Positions 1 through 8,041 of a stretch of DNA of 64,000 bases are shown here, piece by piece. A model generated the notes under the pieces. That model saw only the letters and a list, made by a program, of their open reading frames with translations. It searched no databases and was not told where the DNA came from. The position numbers and the translations under genes are program-made. Source of the stretch: Pedobacter ginsengisoli (lineage in GTDB: Bacteria; Bacteroidota; Bacteroidia; Sphingobacteriales; Sphingobacteriaceae); contig NZ_JASSYX010000001.1 of assembly GCF_030244015.1 (NCBI RefSeq), positions 992,001-1,056,000 on the forward strand, written 5' to 3'. Every line of letters begins with the position of its first letter. Position 1 is the first letter of the stretch.

Positions 1-1
1 T

Positions 2-1942
2 TATGACGGGGCACAATTGCTGAAGGCTAAAGCACTTGACGCACTCCTGGGAGACTGGGACCGGCATGAGGACCAGTGGCGCTGGAAGCCGGAGAAAAAT
101 GCAGACGGGACTACAAAATATCTTGCTATTCCGCGCGACAGGGACCAGGTTTTTTATTTGTCGGAAGGGGTAATACCGAGATACGCGCAGTCTTCATGGC
201 TGCTGCCTATGATACAGGGCTATGAAAGGAACATTTCTGATATCAACTGGTTTTTTTGGGAAGGACGGTTTATTTATGCCAGATGGTTTGCGCAGTTGGA
301 TGAAAGGGACTGGACAAGGGTAGTCAATGAATTTTGTGCTGCAGTAACTGACGAGGTATTTGAAAGGGCGCTTAGAAAATTACCGGAACCAGGTTATTCC
401 CTCCGTCACGACCGGTTGCTGAACCAGTTGAAGGAAAGAAGAAGAAAACTGCCTGATCTGATGTCGCAATACTATCACTTTATAAACCGGATAGTTGATG
501 TGCAGGCGACCAATAAAAACGAGTTGCTGAATGTAAAAGATGCTCCGGACGGTGGGCTGACCATCACCATAAACAAGCTGACTAAAGAAGGGGAACTGAG
601 GGAGGTGATCTTTAACCGGACATTCGATCCAAAAGTGACCCGGGAGATCAGGCTGTATGTGAAAGACGGTAATGATAGTCTGGTACTCAACAACAATTCC
701 TCAGCTATAAAGTTAAAAATCGTGGGCGCAGAAGGTAAGAAGGTTTATCACATAGAAAATGCCTTCCGCAGCGTTAAAATATTTGGTAGGGACGACAATG
801 TTTCATTTAGTGGGAAAACCGGTCTGGTCGGTAAAAGTCTGGACAATGACACGGCTAATACTCATTTTGTAGCTACGGATCTTTACACACGCCGGATGCT
901 GCTTTTAAATGCCGGATATAATATTGACGACAGGGTGCTGCTTGGTTTATCTTACAAGATCACCCAGCCTGGCTTCAGGAAGCTACCTTTCGGCAGTACT
1001 CATGCTTTCTCTTTTTTACACTCTTTTGCTACTTCGGGATTCCGGTTCAGTTATAATGGGGAGTTGTTTAAAGTTTTAGGAAAGGCCGACCTCATTTTGA
1101 AGGCGGATGCATTTGCGCCTGAGAATTCCCAGAATTTTTACGGCCTTGGCAATGAGACTACCTTCAATAAAACCGGGGATTTTATCAGGTATTACCGGGC
1201 AAGGTTTAGTTTATATCAGGCAGATGCTGCGCTGCGCTGGCATTTTGGGAGATCGACACTCAGCGCGGGGCCGTCTGTCCAGTATTACAGGTACAGCCGG
1301 GATGACAACTATGGCAGGTTTATCAACAATACTGCAGAGCTCCACTCGCCGGACAGTGCGGTGATCAACAGGGACAAGGTTTATGCGGGTGCTGTGCTGG
1401 ATTTTATCCACGACAACCGGAACAGCAGTATTTTGCCTTCGTCAGGGACATATATTGATGCGAAAATCTCAACCTACAAAGGGCTTAATACTTTTTCGAA
1501 TTCTATTGCACAGTTTACCGGGAGTGTCGCTTTTTATAAAAGCCTGGACAAGAAAGGTCATTTGGTGATCAGTGACAGGGTAGGCGGCGGCGTCACTATT
1601 GGTAAGCAAGCCTTTTATCAGTCACAGTTTCTGGGCGGACAGGGAAATCTTCTTGGTTATCGTGAATTCAGGTTTGGCGGACAGCATAGTTTGTATAATA
1701 ACTTAGAAATGCGGCTTAAGGTGGCCAACTTTGTCAATTATATATTACCTGGTGAATTTGGTGTGATGGGTTTCCATGACATAGGCAGGGTCTGGAGAAA
1801 AAAAGAGCGCTCGGATGTTTGGCATCAGGGCTATGGTGCCGGCATCTATTTTGCTCCCGCATCGTTGGTAGTAATCCGTGCGGTAGCAGGGTATTCCAAT
1901 GAAGGCTGGTATCCTTACGTTGCAATGAAACTGAGGTATTGA
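2..1942 (+). CDS. Outer-membrane beta-barrel protein (BamA/surface-antigen type), 5' truncated
   Basis: The reading frame is open to the window edge, so the gene begins upstream and the apparent TTG start at 17 is not real. Counting from that TTG, the last 350 or so residues alternate in the way of an outer-membrane barrel and end with an aromatic terminal strand (MKLRY), as in BamA/TamA-like surface antigens. The N-terminal part carries GDWDRH (residues 12-17) and IPRDRDQ (38-44), a segment found in Bacteroidota proteins often labelled metallophosphoesterase or BamA-like. The DRH...DRD arrangement recalls catalytic loops of atypical kinases, but that is only motif resemblance. The missing N-terminus could carry another catalytic domain. 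Location in the outer membrane is fairly sure; the activity is unknown. Confidence 0.75.
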   Translation, partial: YDGAQLLKAKALDALLGDWDRHEDQWRWKPEKNADGTTKYLAIPRDRDQVFYLSEGVIPRYAQSSWLLPMIQGYERNISDINWFFWEGRFIYARWFAQLDERDWTRVVNEFCAAVTDEVFERALRKLPEPGYSLRHDRLLNQLKERRRKLPDLMSQYYHFINRIVDVQATNKNELLNVKDAPDGGLTITINKLTKEGELREVIFNRTFDPKVTREIRLYVKDGNDSLVLNNNSSAIKLKIVGAEGKKVYHIENAFRSVKIFGRDDNVSFSGKTGLVGKSLDNDTANTHFVATDLYTRRMLLLNAGYNIDDRVLLGLSYKITQPGFRKLPFGSTHAFSFLHSFATSGFRFSYNGELFKVLGKADLILKADAFAPENSQNFYGLGNETTFNKTGDFIRYYRARFSLYQADAALRWHFGRSTLSAGPSVQYYRYSRDDNYGRFINNTAELHSPDSAVINRDKVYAGAVLDFIHDNRNSSILPSSGTYIDAKISTYKGLNTFSNSIAQFTGSVAFYKSLDKKGHLVISDRVGGGVTIGKQAFYQSQFLGGQGNLLGYREFRFGGQHSLYNNLEMRLKVANFVNYILPGEFGVMGFHDIGRVWRKKERSDVWHQGYGAGIYFAPASLVVIRAVAGYSNEGWYPYVAMKLRY

Positions 1943-2052
1943 TATGGTCATGGTATTTTCATAAGCGCAAAAAACAGATCCTTAATAACACAGAAAAAAA
2001 GGAAAACCCGTACTTTAGACTGCCGTATAAGGAGCATCAAATTATTTAAGTG

Positions 2053-2655
2053 ATGAAGAAGAATTTTATATCTAATTCCAGCGAATCGATCAGGATGTTT
2101 AAAAACCCGATTTTAGAAGGCTTGTCTAAGGTGCCTTATTTTATTCCGCTGATCGTTTTTGTTCCGGTAATTGGTTATTTCTGCTGGAAGTCTGTAGCCA
2201 TGAACGGACCGGTTCTGTTTACAGGTTATTTGCTGCTGGGGCTGTTTATCTGGACATTAACGGAATACGTCATGCACCGTTTTGTGTTTCATTTTTATCC
2301 TAAGTCGGAATGGGGTAAAAGAATTCATTTTATATTTCATGGGGTCCATCATGATTACCCGAATGATGCCAAACGTTTGGTAATGCCTCCTTCAGCGAGC
2401 ATCCCTTTGGCGCTGGCATTCTACTTGCTGTTTAAATATACGTTGTCTCCTGTATTGCTTGACGGTTTTTTTGCCGGGTTTTTGCTTGGCTATCTTTTTT
2501 ACGATATGACCCATTATATGTTGCACCATGCTCAGTTTAAGAATACCTTCTGGAAGAAGCTGAAGCAGCAGCACATGCTGCACCATTATGATGACTCTAC
2601 TAAAAAATATGGTGTAACCTCAGACATCTGGGATAAGGTTTTTGGGACCCGGTAA
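2053..2655 (+). CDS. Fatty acid hydroxylase / sterol desaturase family membrane protein
   Basis: This 200-residue membrane protein has the eight-plus histidines of the di-iron fatty acid hydroxylase superfamily: H75 and H80 (HRFVFH), H92, H96, H99 and H100 (HGVHH), H154, H158 and H159, and H174, H177 and H178 (HMLHH). Hydrophobic segments lie near residues 30-45, 55-72, 113-132 and 137-152, which would place the His clusters on the cytoplasmic face. By family it should hydroxylate an acyl chain, with fatty acid 2-hydroxylase of sphingolipids the closest idea; Sphingobacteriaceae do make hydroxylated sphingolipids. A GTG lies directly before the ATG; I chose the ATG. Its stop is five bases from the stop of the convergent GNAT gene. 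Confidence 0.85.
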   Translation: MKKNFISNSSESIRMFKNPILEGLSKVPYFIPLIVFVPVIGYFCWKSVAMNGPVLFTGYLLLGLFIWTLTEYVMHRFVFHFYPKSEWGKRIHFIFHGVHHDYPNDAKRLVMPPSASIPLALAFYLLFKYTLSPVLLDGFFAGFLLGYLFYDMTHYMLHHAQFKNTFWKKLKQQHMLHHYDDSTKKYGVTSDIWDKVFGTR

Positions 2656-2660
2656 ATAAC

Positions 2661-2957
2661 TTATTCTTTGTCTACAAGTCTTAACCATTCAGGATGGCGC
2701 TTTAAATAGGCAGCAACAAAGGGACAAAGCGGAACCATTTTATAGTCGTTTTCTTCTAAATAGGCAAGTGTTTTTTCGACTATTGCTGTAGCTGAGCCTT
2801 TGCCTTTTAACTCTTCAGGGGTTTCTGTATGTATCAGCCAGATTTTTTTACCACGTTCTTTAAATTCAATAAAGGTGGTGTAAGTATCGGTTGTCAATTC
2901 AAAACGATTTTTATCTGCATTTTTAATCAAGGGCACATTCAGGTATTCCTCATTCAT
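2661..2957 (-). CDS. Short GNAT-family N-acetyltransferase (YjdJ type)
   Basis: At 98 residues this matches the short GCN5-related acetyltransferases of the YjdJ type (PF14542). The acetyl-CoA-binding signature is visible as EELKGKGSATAIVEKTL (residues about 49-65), followed by the typical PLCPFVAAYLKRHPEW ending. Family members lack much of the usual GNAT fold and their substrates are mostly unknown. The gene is monocistronic and convergent with the hydroxylase gene, so the close tail-to-tail spacing does not imply a shared function. The start is an ATG; a second ATG at 2953 is out of frame. Confidence 0.85.
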   Translation of the reverse strand: MNEEYLNVPLIKNADKNRFELTTDTYTTFIEFKERGKKIWLIHTETPEELKGKGSATAIVEKTLAYLEENDYKMVPLCPFVAAYLKRHPEWLRLVDKE

Positions 2958-3227
2958 ATTTTCCGCGTTTTAGGCTGCTGTTTTTTGATATTCTGAAAGG
3001 TACAAATATTAATATACTTTTCGATAAATCTGATATCAATTGCGCGCTGACAGATTTTGTTGTATACATATCATTGGGCTGTAAATGACCCTTAACCGCC
3101 TATTATGTTCATATGTTCATACAAATTGACAATTATCTTAAAAATTCGTTGCGATTCCGGATAGTTTATTCTAAATTTATAACGGCAGACGCAGGTCTTG
3201 CCCACACATGAAACCAATAATTACTGT
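2958..3227. promoter_or_regulatory. Divergent intergenic region upstream of the PSD1 operon
   Basis: This gap separates the GNAT gene from the PSD1 operon. For the operon, TTG at 3149-3151 followed 20 bp later by TAAATTTA (3172-3179) is a fair but imperfect match to the Bacteroidota promoter. A tandem ATGTTCAT repeat lies at 3104-3119. No gene or RNA is recognisable. Confidence 0.3.
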
Positions 3228-5555
3228 ATGAACCGGAGGCTTGTTTATTTAATGCTGACGTTTTTGAGTATTGTATATGCCATACAAGCATGTAACAACA
3301 ATTCAACAACAACCCAGGTTGCCGAAGAGGAGCTGCCTGACAGCATCAGCTACAATTTTAATGTAAGACCTATTTTATCAGATAAATGCTTTGTCTGTCA
3401 TGGACCCGATGCTAATAAAAGAGAGGCCGGGCTGAGACTAGACATCGCTGAAGAAGCCTATAAGGCGCTAAAGGATAACCCGTCTGCGCACGCGCTGGTT
3501 CCCTTTAAACCTAATGCTTCTGAAGTTTTTCTTAGGATCGCTTCGAAGGATTCTGCTTATATGATGCCGCCAAAATCATCTAATCTCAAATTAACGGCAT
3601 ACGAAATTTCAGTTCTGGAAAAATGGATAAAACAGGGTGCTAAGTATGAAAAGCACTGGGCCTTTAATCCGCCGAAACTTCCTGCTGTCCCTGCTGTAGC
3701 CAATAAAACCTGGCCAAAAAATGAGATTGATCACTTCATCCTGAAAAAAATGGAGCAAAAACATCTGGAACCAAATAAGGAGGCGGATAAGGAACGATTG
3801 CTCAAGCGGCTCAGCCTTGACTTGACAGGTTTGCCGCCGACCATAGCGATGATGGACCAGTTTCTGGCCGATAACAGCAGCAATGCTTATGAAAAGATGG
3901 TTGATCAGTTGCTGGCCAGTCCTGCATACGGTGAAAAGATGGCCTTGCACTGGCTTGATATCGCAAGGTTTGCGGATTCTCATGGTTATCAGGATGATAA
4001 CTACCGGTCTCAGTGGCCGTGGCGTGACTGGGTCATTCATGCTTTCAATAAAAATATGCCTTATGACCAGTTTATCAGCTGGCAGCTTGCCGGTGATTTG
4101 ATGCCAAACTCAACAAAGGAGCAATTGCTGGCAACCGGTTTCAACAGGAATCATAAAATCACAGAGGAAGGTGGTGTCGTGGACGAAGAATACAGGGTAG
4201 AGTATGTGACTGACCGCACCAATACTTTTGGTAAGGCCATCATTGGAGTCACACTGGAATGCGCACACTGTCATGACCATAAATATGACCCTTTTTCTCA
4301 AAAGGAGTATTACCAGGTGTTTGCTTTCTTCAATAATGTCAAAGAAGTTGGGATTGAAAGCGTAGTAGGCGGTCCTGAGACTTATGCTAAAAAGCCCCTG
4401 ATGGAGATCAGCAATGAGGATGTAAAGAACATTCTGACATTTGTCAATAAACAGGATACCAACAGGCTGATCGTTTCGGTCATGGGTGATCAGGATACCG
4501 TAAGAAAAACCTATATCCTCAAAAGGGGCGCCTATGATGCGCATGGCGATGAGGTTAGTGCCGGAACACCTAAATCTCTTTTAAGTTTTAGTGATAAATA
4601 CCCCAAAAACAGACTGGGCCTGACTCAGTGGCTGTTTGATAAACAAAACCCGCTGACATCCCGCGTCTTTGTAAATCAGATCTGGCAGGAGATATTTGGC
4701 CGCGGTATCGTGAAAACCTCAGGTGATTTTGGTATGCAGGGCGAATTGCCCACGCATCCTGAGCTGCTCGACTGGCTGGCGGTTGATTTTATGAACCACA
4801 AATGGGACATCAAACGCCTCATGAAACAGATCGTTAGTTCCGCTACTTACCGCCAGTCTGCTGTCGTTACGCCTGAGAAACTCAAAGTTGATCCTGATAA
4901 TATAATGATGGCCAGGTCTTCGCGCTACCGGGTTCCTGCTGAGATCGTAAAGGATGTGGTACTGGCCAGCAGCGGTTTGCTTGTCAGGACAATTGGAGGA
5001 CCTAGTGTTAAGGCTTATCAGCCACCAGGACTGTGGGAAGGTGCCACTTCCGGTCGCGGCCAGCTGGCTAAATATGTTCAGGACCATGGTGAAAGTCTTT
5101 ACCGCAGAGGCATGTATAATTTTATCAAGCGTACCGTTCCACCTCCTAATATGGGGATTTTTGATGCCAGCAACAGAGACCAGTGTGAGGTGAAGCGCAA
5201 CAAAACCAATACACCGCTACAGGCACTGGTAATGCTCAACGATCCTACTGTATTGGAAGCTTCCCGTGTACTGGCGGGCAATCTGCTGGAGGAAAAGAGC
5301 AGTACGGACGCTAAGATCAACAAAGCGTTCCGGCTGATCGTTTGTCGCAAACCTAATGAAAAAGAAAAACAGGTCCTGAATGCTTATTATGCTGATCAGC
5401 TAAAAGTTTATACCAGGAACAAACAGGACGCAGCAAAAATAATCGCCGTTGGCGAATATCCGATAAACAACAAGGTAAACAAAACCGATATGGCTGCCAT
5501 GACGGAAGTGATCACGGCAATATACAATCTGGAAGAAACCATCACAAGATCTTAA
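3228..5555 (+). CDS. PSD1 cytochrome with DUF1549 and DUF1553 domains (lipoprotein)
   Basis: The start is ATG at 3228, which gives an N-terminus ending in a lipobox-like AIQAC with the acylated Cys at residue 22; an in-frame TTG at 3198 would bury the signal and is rejected. The 775-residue product has a PSD1 (planctomycete cytochrome c) domain with heme motif CFVCH near residue 53, DUF1549 at about 150-355 containing a second CxxCH (CAHCH, near 344), and DUF1553 at about 455-715. This is the standard architecture of a large family in Planctomycetes, Verrucomicrobia and some Bacteroidota. No reaction is established; heme attachment implies extracytoplasmic electron transfer. It is the first gene of a four-gene operon, three bases before the DUF1501 gene. 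Confidence 0.9.
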   Translation: MNRRLVYLMLTFLSIVYAIQACNNNSTTTQVAEEELPDSISYNFNVRPILSDKCFVCHGPDANKREAGLRLDIAEEAYKALKDNPSAHALVPFKPNASEVFLRIASKDSAYMMPPKSSNLKLTAYEISVLEKWIKQGAKYEKHWAFNPPKLPAVPAVANKTWPKNEIDHFILKKMEQKHLEPNKEADKERLLKRLSLDLTGLPPTIAMMDQFLADNSSNAYEKMVDQLLASPAYGEKMALHWLDIARFADSHGYQDDNYRSQWPWRDWVIHAFNKNMPYDQFISWQLAGDLMPNSTKEQLLATGFNRNHKITEEGGVVDEEYRVEYVTDRTNTFGKAIIGVTLECAHCHDHKYDPFSQKEYYQVFAFFNNVKEVGIESVVGGPETYAKKPLMEISNEDVKNILTFVNKQDTNRLIVSVMGDQDTVRKTYILKRGAYDAHGDEVSAGTPKSLLSFSDKYPKNRLGLTQWLFDKQNPLTSRVFVNQIWQEIFGRGIVKTSGDFGMQGELPTHPELLDWLAVDFMNHKWDIKRLMKQIVSSATYRQSAVVTPEKLKVDPDNIMMARSSRYRVPAEIVKDVVLASSGLLVRTIGGPSVKAYQPPGLWEGATSGRGQLAKYVQDHGESLYRRGMYNFIKRTVPPPNMGIFDASNRDQCEVKRNKTNTPLQALVMLNDPTVLEASRVLAGNLLEEKSSTDAKINKAFRLIVCRKPNEKEKQVLNAYYADQLKVYTRNKQDAAKIIAVGEYPINNKVNKTDMAAMTEVITAIYNLEETITRS

Positions 5556-5558
5556 GTT

Positions 5559-7007
5559 ATGGAAAAAGACATTTTAGAACACGGGTTAAGCTGGAACAGG
5601 CGTCGCTTTTTGTCCAGGCTTAGTTTGGGGCTGGGCAGTGTCGCTCTCGGCTCATTGCTCATTCCCGATCTTTTTACGGGGGCAGCTGATGAAGCCGGAC
5701 TCCCACCGGGGATTCCCGATTTCGCGCCAAAGGCCAAGCGGGTGATTTACCTGTTTCAAAACGGAGCGCCATCGCAGCTGGAACTTTTTGATTATAAGCC
5801 TAAACTGAGGGAAATGATGGGGCAGGAGCTGCCTGCGTCGATCAGGGGCGGGCAACGGCTTACCGGTATGACAGCCAATCAGGCCTCTTTCCCGCTGGTA
5901 GGTTCCATCTATGATTTTAAGCAATACGGCCAGTCCAGGGCATGGATCAGTGACTTACTGCCCAATACTGCAAAGGTAGTAGATGACATCTGTATCATAC
6001 GCTCTATGCATACTGAGGCCATCAACCACGATCCGGCGCTTACTTTCTTCCAGACCGGTGCCCAGCAGGGCAACAGGCCGAGTATGGGTGCATGGCTGAG
6101 TTATGGTCTGGGCAGTGAAAATAAAAATTTGCCTGCCTTTACGGTGTTGCTTTCCAGGGGCAAGGGAGATGGACAAGGGGTATATTCCAAGCTCTGGACC
6201 AATGGTTTTCTTGATTCTACTCATCAGGGCGTGCAGTTCAGTGCTGGCGAAGATCCGGTGCTGTACCTTAAAGACCCTGCTGGTTTGAACCGTTTTGAAC
6301 GCAGAAAAATGCTCGATAAGCTGGCAGAGATGAATGACATGTCCTATCAGGAATTCGGGGATCCGGAGATCAGTGCCAAAGTACAGCAATATGAAATGGC
6401 TTACCGTATGCAGACTGCAGTTCCGGAGATTACCGATGTTTCCAAAGAACCGGATGATATCATTAAAATGTATGGCGCGGATTGCCTGGTACCCGGCACT
6501 TTTGCGGCCAACTGTCTGCTGGCCCGTAAACTGAGTGAAAATGGTGTACGTTTTGTGCAGTTGTATCACCAGGGCTGGGACCAGCACGGCAACCTGCCAA
6601 GAGATATTGCCGGTCAGGCTAAAGATGTTGACCAGGCCTCTGCGGCACTGATTACTGATCTTAAACAACGCGGCCTGCTTGACGAGACACTGGTGATCTG
6701 GGGCGGTGAGTTTGGGCGTACCAATTACAGTCAGGGTACCCTGAGCAAAGACAACTATGGCCGTGATCACCACCCGCGCTGTTTTAGTATCTGGATGGCG
6801 GGCGGAGGCATTAAACCGGGAGTTTATGGCGAGACTGATGAGTTTGGTTACAATGTGGTTAAAGACCCTGTACATGTGCATGACTTTCAGGCAACGGTTT
6901 TACATCAGCTGGGGCTGAACCATGAGAAACTGATATTTAAACATTTAGGAAGGAGATACCGGCTAACTGACGTTTCCGGCAAGGTAATTAACGACATTAT
7001 TGCATAA
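5559..7007 (+). CDS. DUF1501 family protein, Tat-exported, alkaline-phosphatase-like fold
   Basis: The product has 482 residues and a twin-arginine type leader (NRRRFLSRLSLG followed by a hydrophobic stretch to about residue 40), so it is probably exported folded. DUF1501 proteins belong to the alkaline phosphatase/sulfatase superfamily. Metal-binding type motifs are visible: LYHQGWDQHGN, WGGEFGRT and GRDHHPR in the C-terminal half. No sulfatase CxPxR maturation site is seen. DUF1501 genes nearly always sit next to a PSD1/DUF1549/DUF1553 gene, as here with a three-base gap, suggesting that the two products act as a pair. The substrate is unknown. The next gene begins one base after its stop, consistent with translational coupling. 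Confidence 0.9.
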   Translation: MEKDILEHGLSWNRRRFLSRLSLGLGSVALGSLLIPDLFTGAADEAGLPPGIPDFAPKAKRVIYLFQNGAPSQLELFDYKPKLREMMGQELPASIRGGQRLTGMTANQASFPLVGSIYDFKQYGQSRAWISDLLPNTAKVVDDICIIRSMHTEAINHDPALTFFQTGAQQGNRPSMGAWLSYGLGSENKNLPAFTVLLSRGKGDGQGVYSKLWTNGFLDSTHQGVQFSAGEDPVLYLKDPAGLNRFERRKMLDKLAEMNDMSYQEFGDPEISAKVQQYEMAYRMQTAVPEITDVSKEPDDIIKMYGADCLVPGTFAANCLLARKLSENGVRFVQLYHQGWDQHGNLPRDIAGQAKDVDQASAALITDLKQRGLLDETLVIWGGEFGRTNYSQGTLSKDNYGRDHHPRCFSIWMAGGGIKPGVYGETDEFGYNVVKDPVHVHDFQATVLHQLGLNHEKLIFKHLGRRYRLTDVSGKVINDIIA

Positions 7008-7008
7008 T

Positions 7009-8034
7009 ATGGAAAGAAGAACATTTATCAAACACACTGCTGCCGTTTCGGCAAGCTTTTTTATAGCTAAAGATATGCTCGCGAGCCCAAAAGGACCAGT
7101 ATATGGTCACAACAAAATGAAGTACAGCATGGATGTAAAATGGGGACAGCTGAACCCATCGGTCAACCCTGTGAATGACTGCCATGAAATGGTGCAGGAC
7201 GCTAAGGGAAGGATCATCCTGCTGACCAACGAGACTAAGAATAACGTGCTGATCTATAATAAATCGGGCAAATTGCTTTCATCCTGGGGACATGAATTCC
7301 CCGGTGCACATGGACTGACCCTGGCAAAGGAAAACGGCAGGGAATACCTCTTCATTACAGATACGAACAGACATCAGGTTTATAAAACTACGCTTGATGG
7401 CAAGTTATTAATGACCATAGACTGTCCGATGGAAACCGGCCTTTATAAAAAAATAGAAGAATTTGTGCCTACAGAAACAGCGGTTGCCGACGATGGCAGC
7501 TTTTTTATAGCTGATGGTTATGGCTTGCAGTATGTGTTTCATTATAGTGCAGACGGTAAGCTGCTGAGCCATTTTGGGGGGCGTGGTACAGAGACAAAAA
7601 ATCTGGACAACGCGCACGGAGTTTGCATCGATAAAAGGCAGGGAAAAGCGACCTTGCTGGTTACAGACCGCACACGCAACTGTTTTAAACGGTTTGATCT
7701 GCAGGGCAATTTAATAGAAGTGATCGCATTGCCGGGAGCTTGTGTCTGTCGTCCGGTCATCCATAAAGATCATCTGTATGCCGCGGTGTTGCGCTCTCCG
7801 GATTTAAATGCTGCGGGAAGTGGTTTTGTAACTATTCTCGATAAACACAACAAGGTCGTGTCAAATATTGGTGGTACTGAGCCTGTTTATAAGGATAGTG
7901 TATTGCAGCCTATGTCGCAACTGGACAAGATCTTCCAAAATCCGCATGATGTGTGCGTGGATGATGATGAGAATCTGTATGTAGCGCAATGGGCATCCGG
8001 AAAAGTTTATCCTTACAAATTTACCCGCGTATAG
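7009..8034 (+). CDS. Exported NHL-repeat / six-bladed propeller protein
   Basis: The chosen ATG at 7009 gives MERRTFIKHTAAVSASFF, a signal of Tat-like character, and a 341-residue protein; a TTG at 7000 overlapping the previous gene is unlikely. The body repeats the NHL pattern (for example HGLTLAKENGREYLFITDTNRHQVYK, HGVCID, HDVCVDDDENLYVAQWASGKVYPY), and about six blades can be traced. Similar propellers are annotated as peptidylglycine monooxygenase-like, but the catalytic monooxygenase part is absent here. A role as a binding or scaffold partner for the cytochrome and DUF1501 proteins is an inference from its position, third in the operon. Confidence 0.85.
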   Translation: MERRTFIKHTAAVSASFFIAKDMLASPKGPVYGHNKMKYSMDVKWGQLNPSVNPVNDCHEMVQDAKGRIILLTNETKNNVLIYNKSGKLLSSWGHEFPGAHGLTLAKENGREYLFITDTNRHQVYKTTLDGKLLMTIDCPMETGLYKKIEEFVPTETAVADDGSFFIADGYGLQYVFHYSADGKLLSHFGGRGTETKNLDNAHGVCIDKRQGKATLLVTDRTRNCFKRFDLQGNLIEVIALPGACVCRPVIHKDHLYAAVLRSPDLNAAGSGFVTILDKHNKVVSNIGGTEPVYKDSVLQPMSQLDKIFQNPHDVCVDDDENLYVAQWASGKVYPYKFTRV

Positions 8035-8041
8035 TTTCTCT

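Noticed and set aside
3104..3119. Tandem ATGTTCAT repeat
   Set aside because: Only two 8-base copies in an AT-rich gap, with no second occurrence before another gene in the window; not enough to call an operator.
5955..6881. Antisense open frame of 308 codons opposite the DUF1501 gene
   Set aside because: The plus-strand frame is a complete DUF1501 protein in an operon. The antisense product has no recognisable domain, and its length follows from codon bias.
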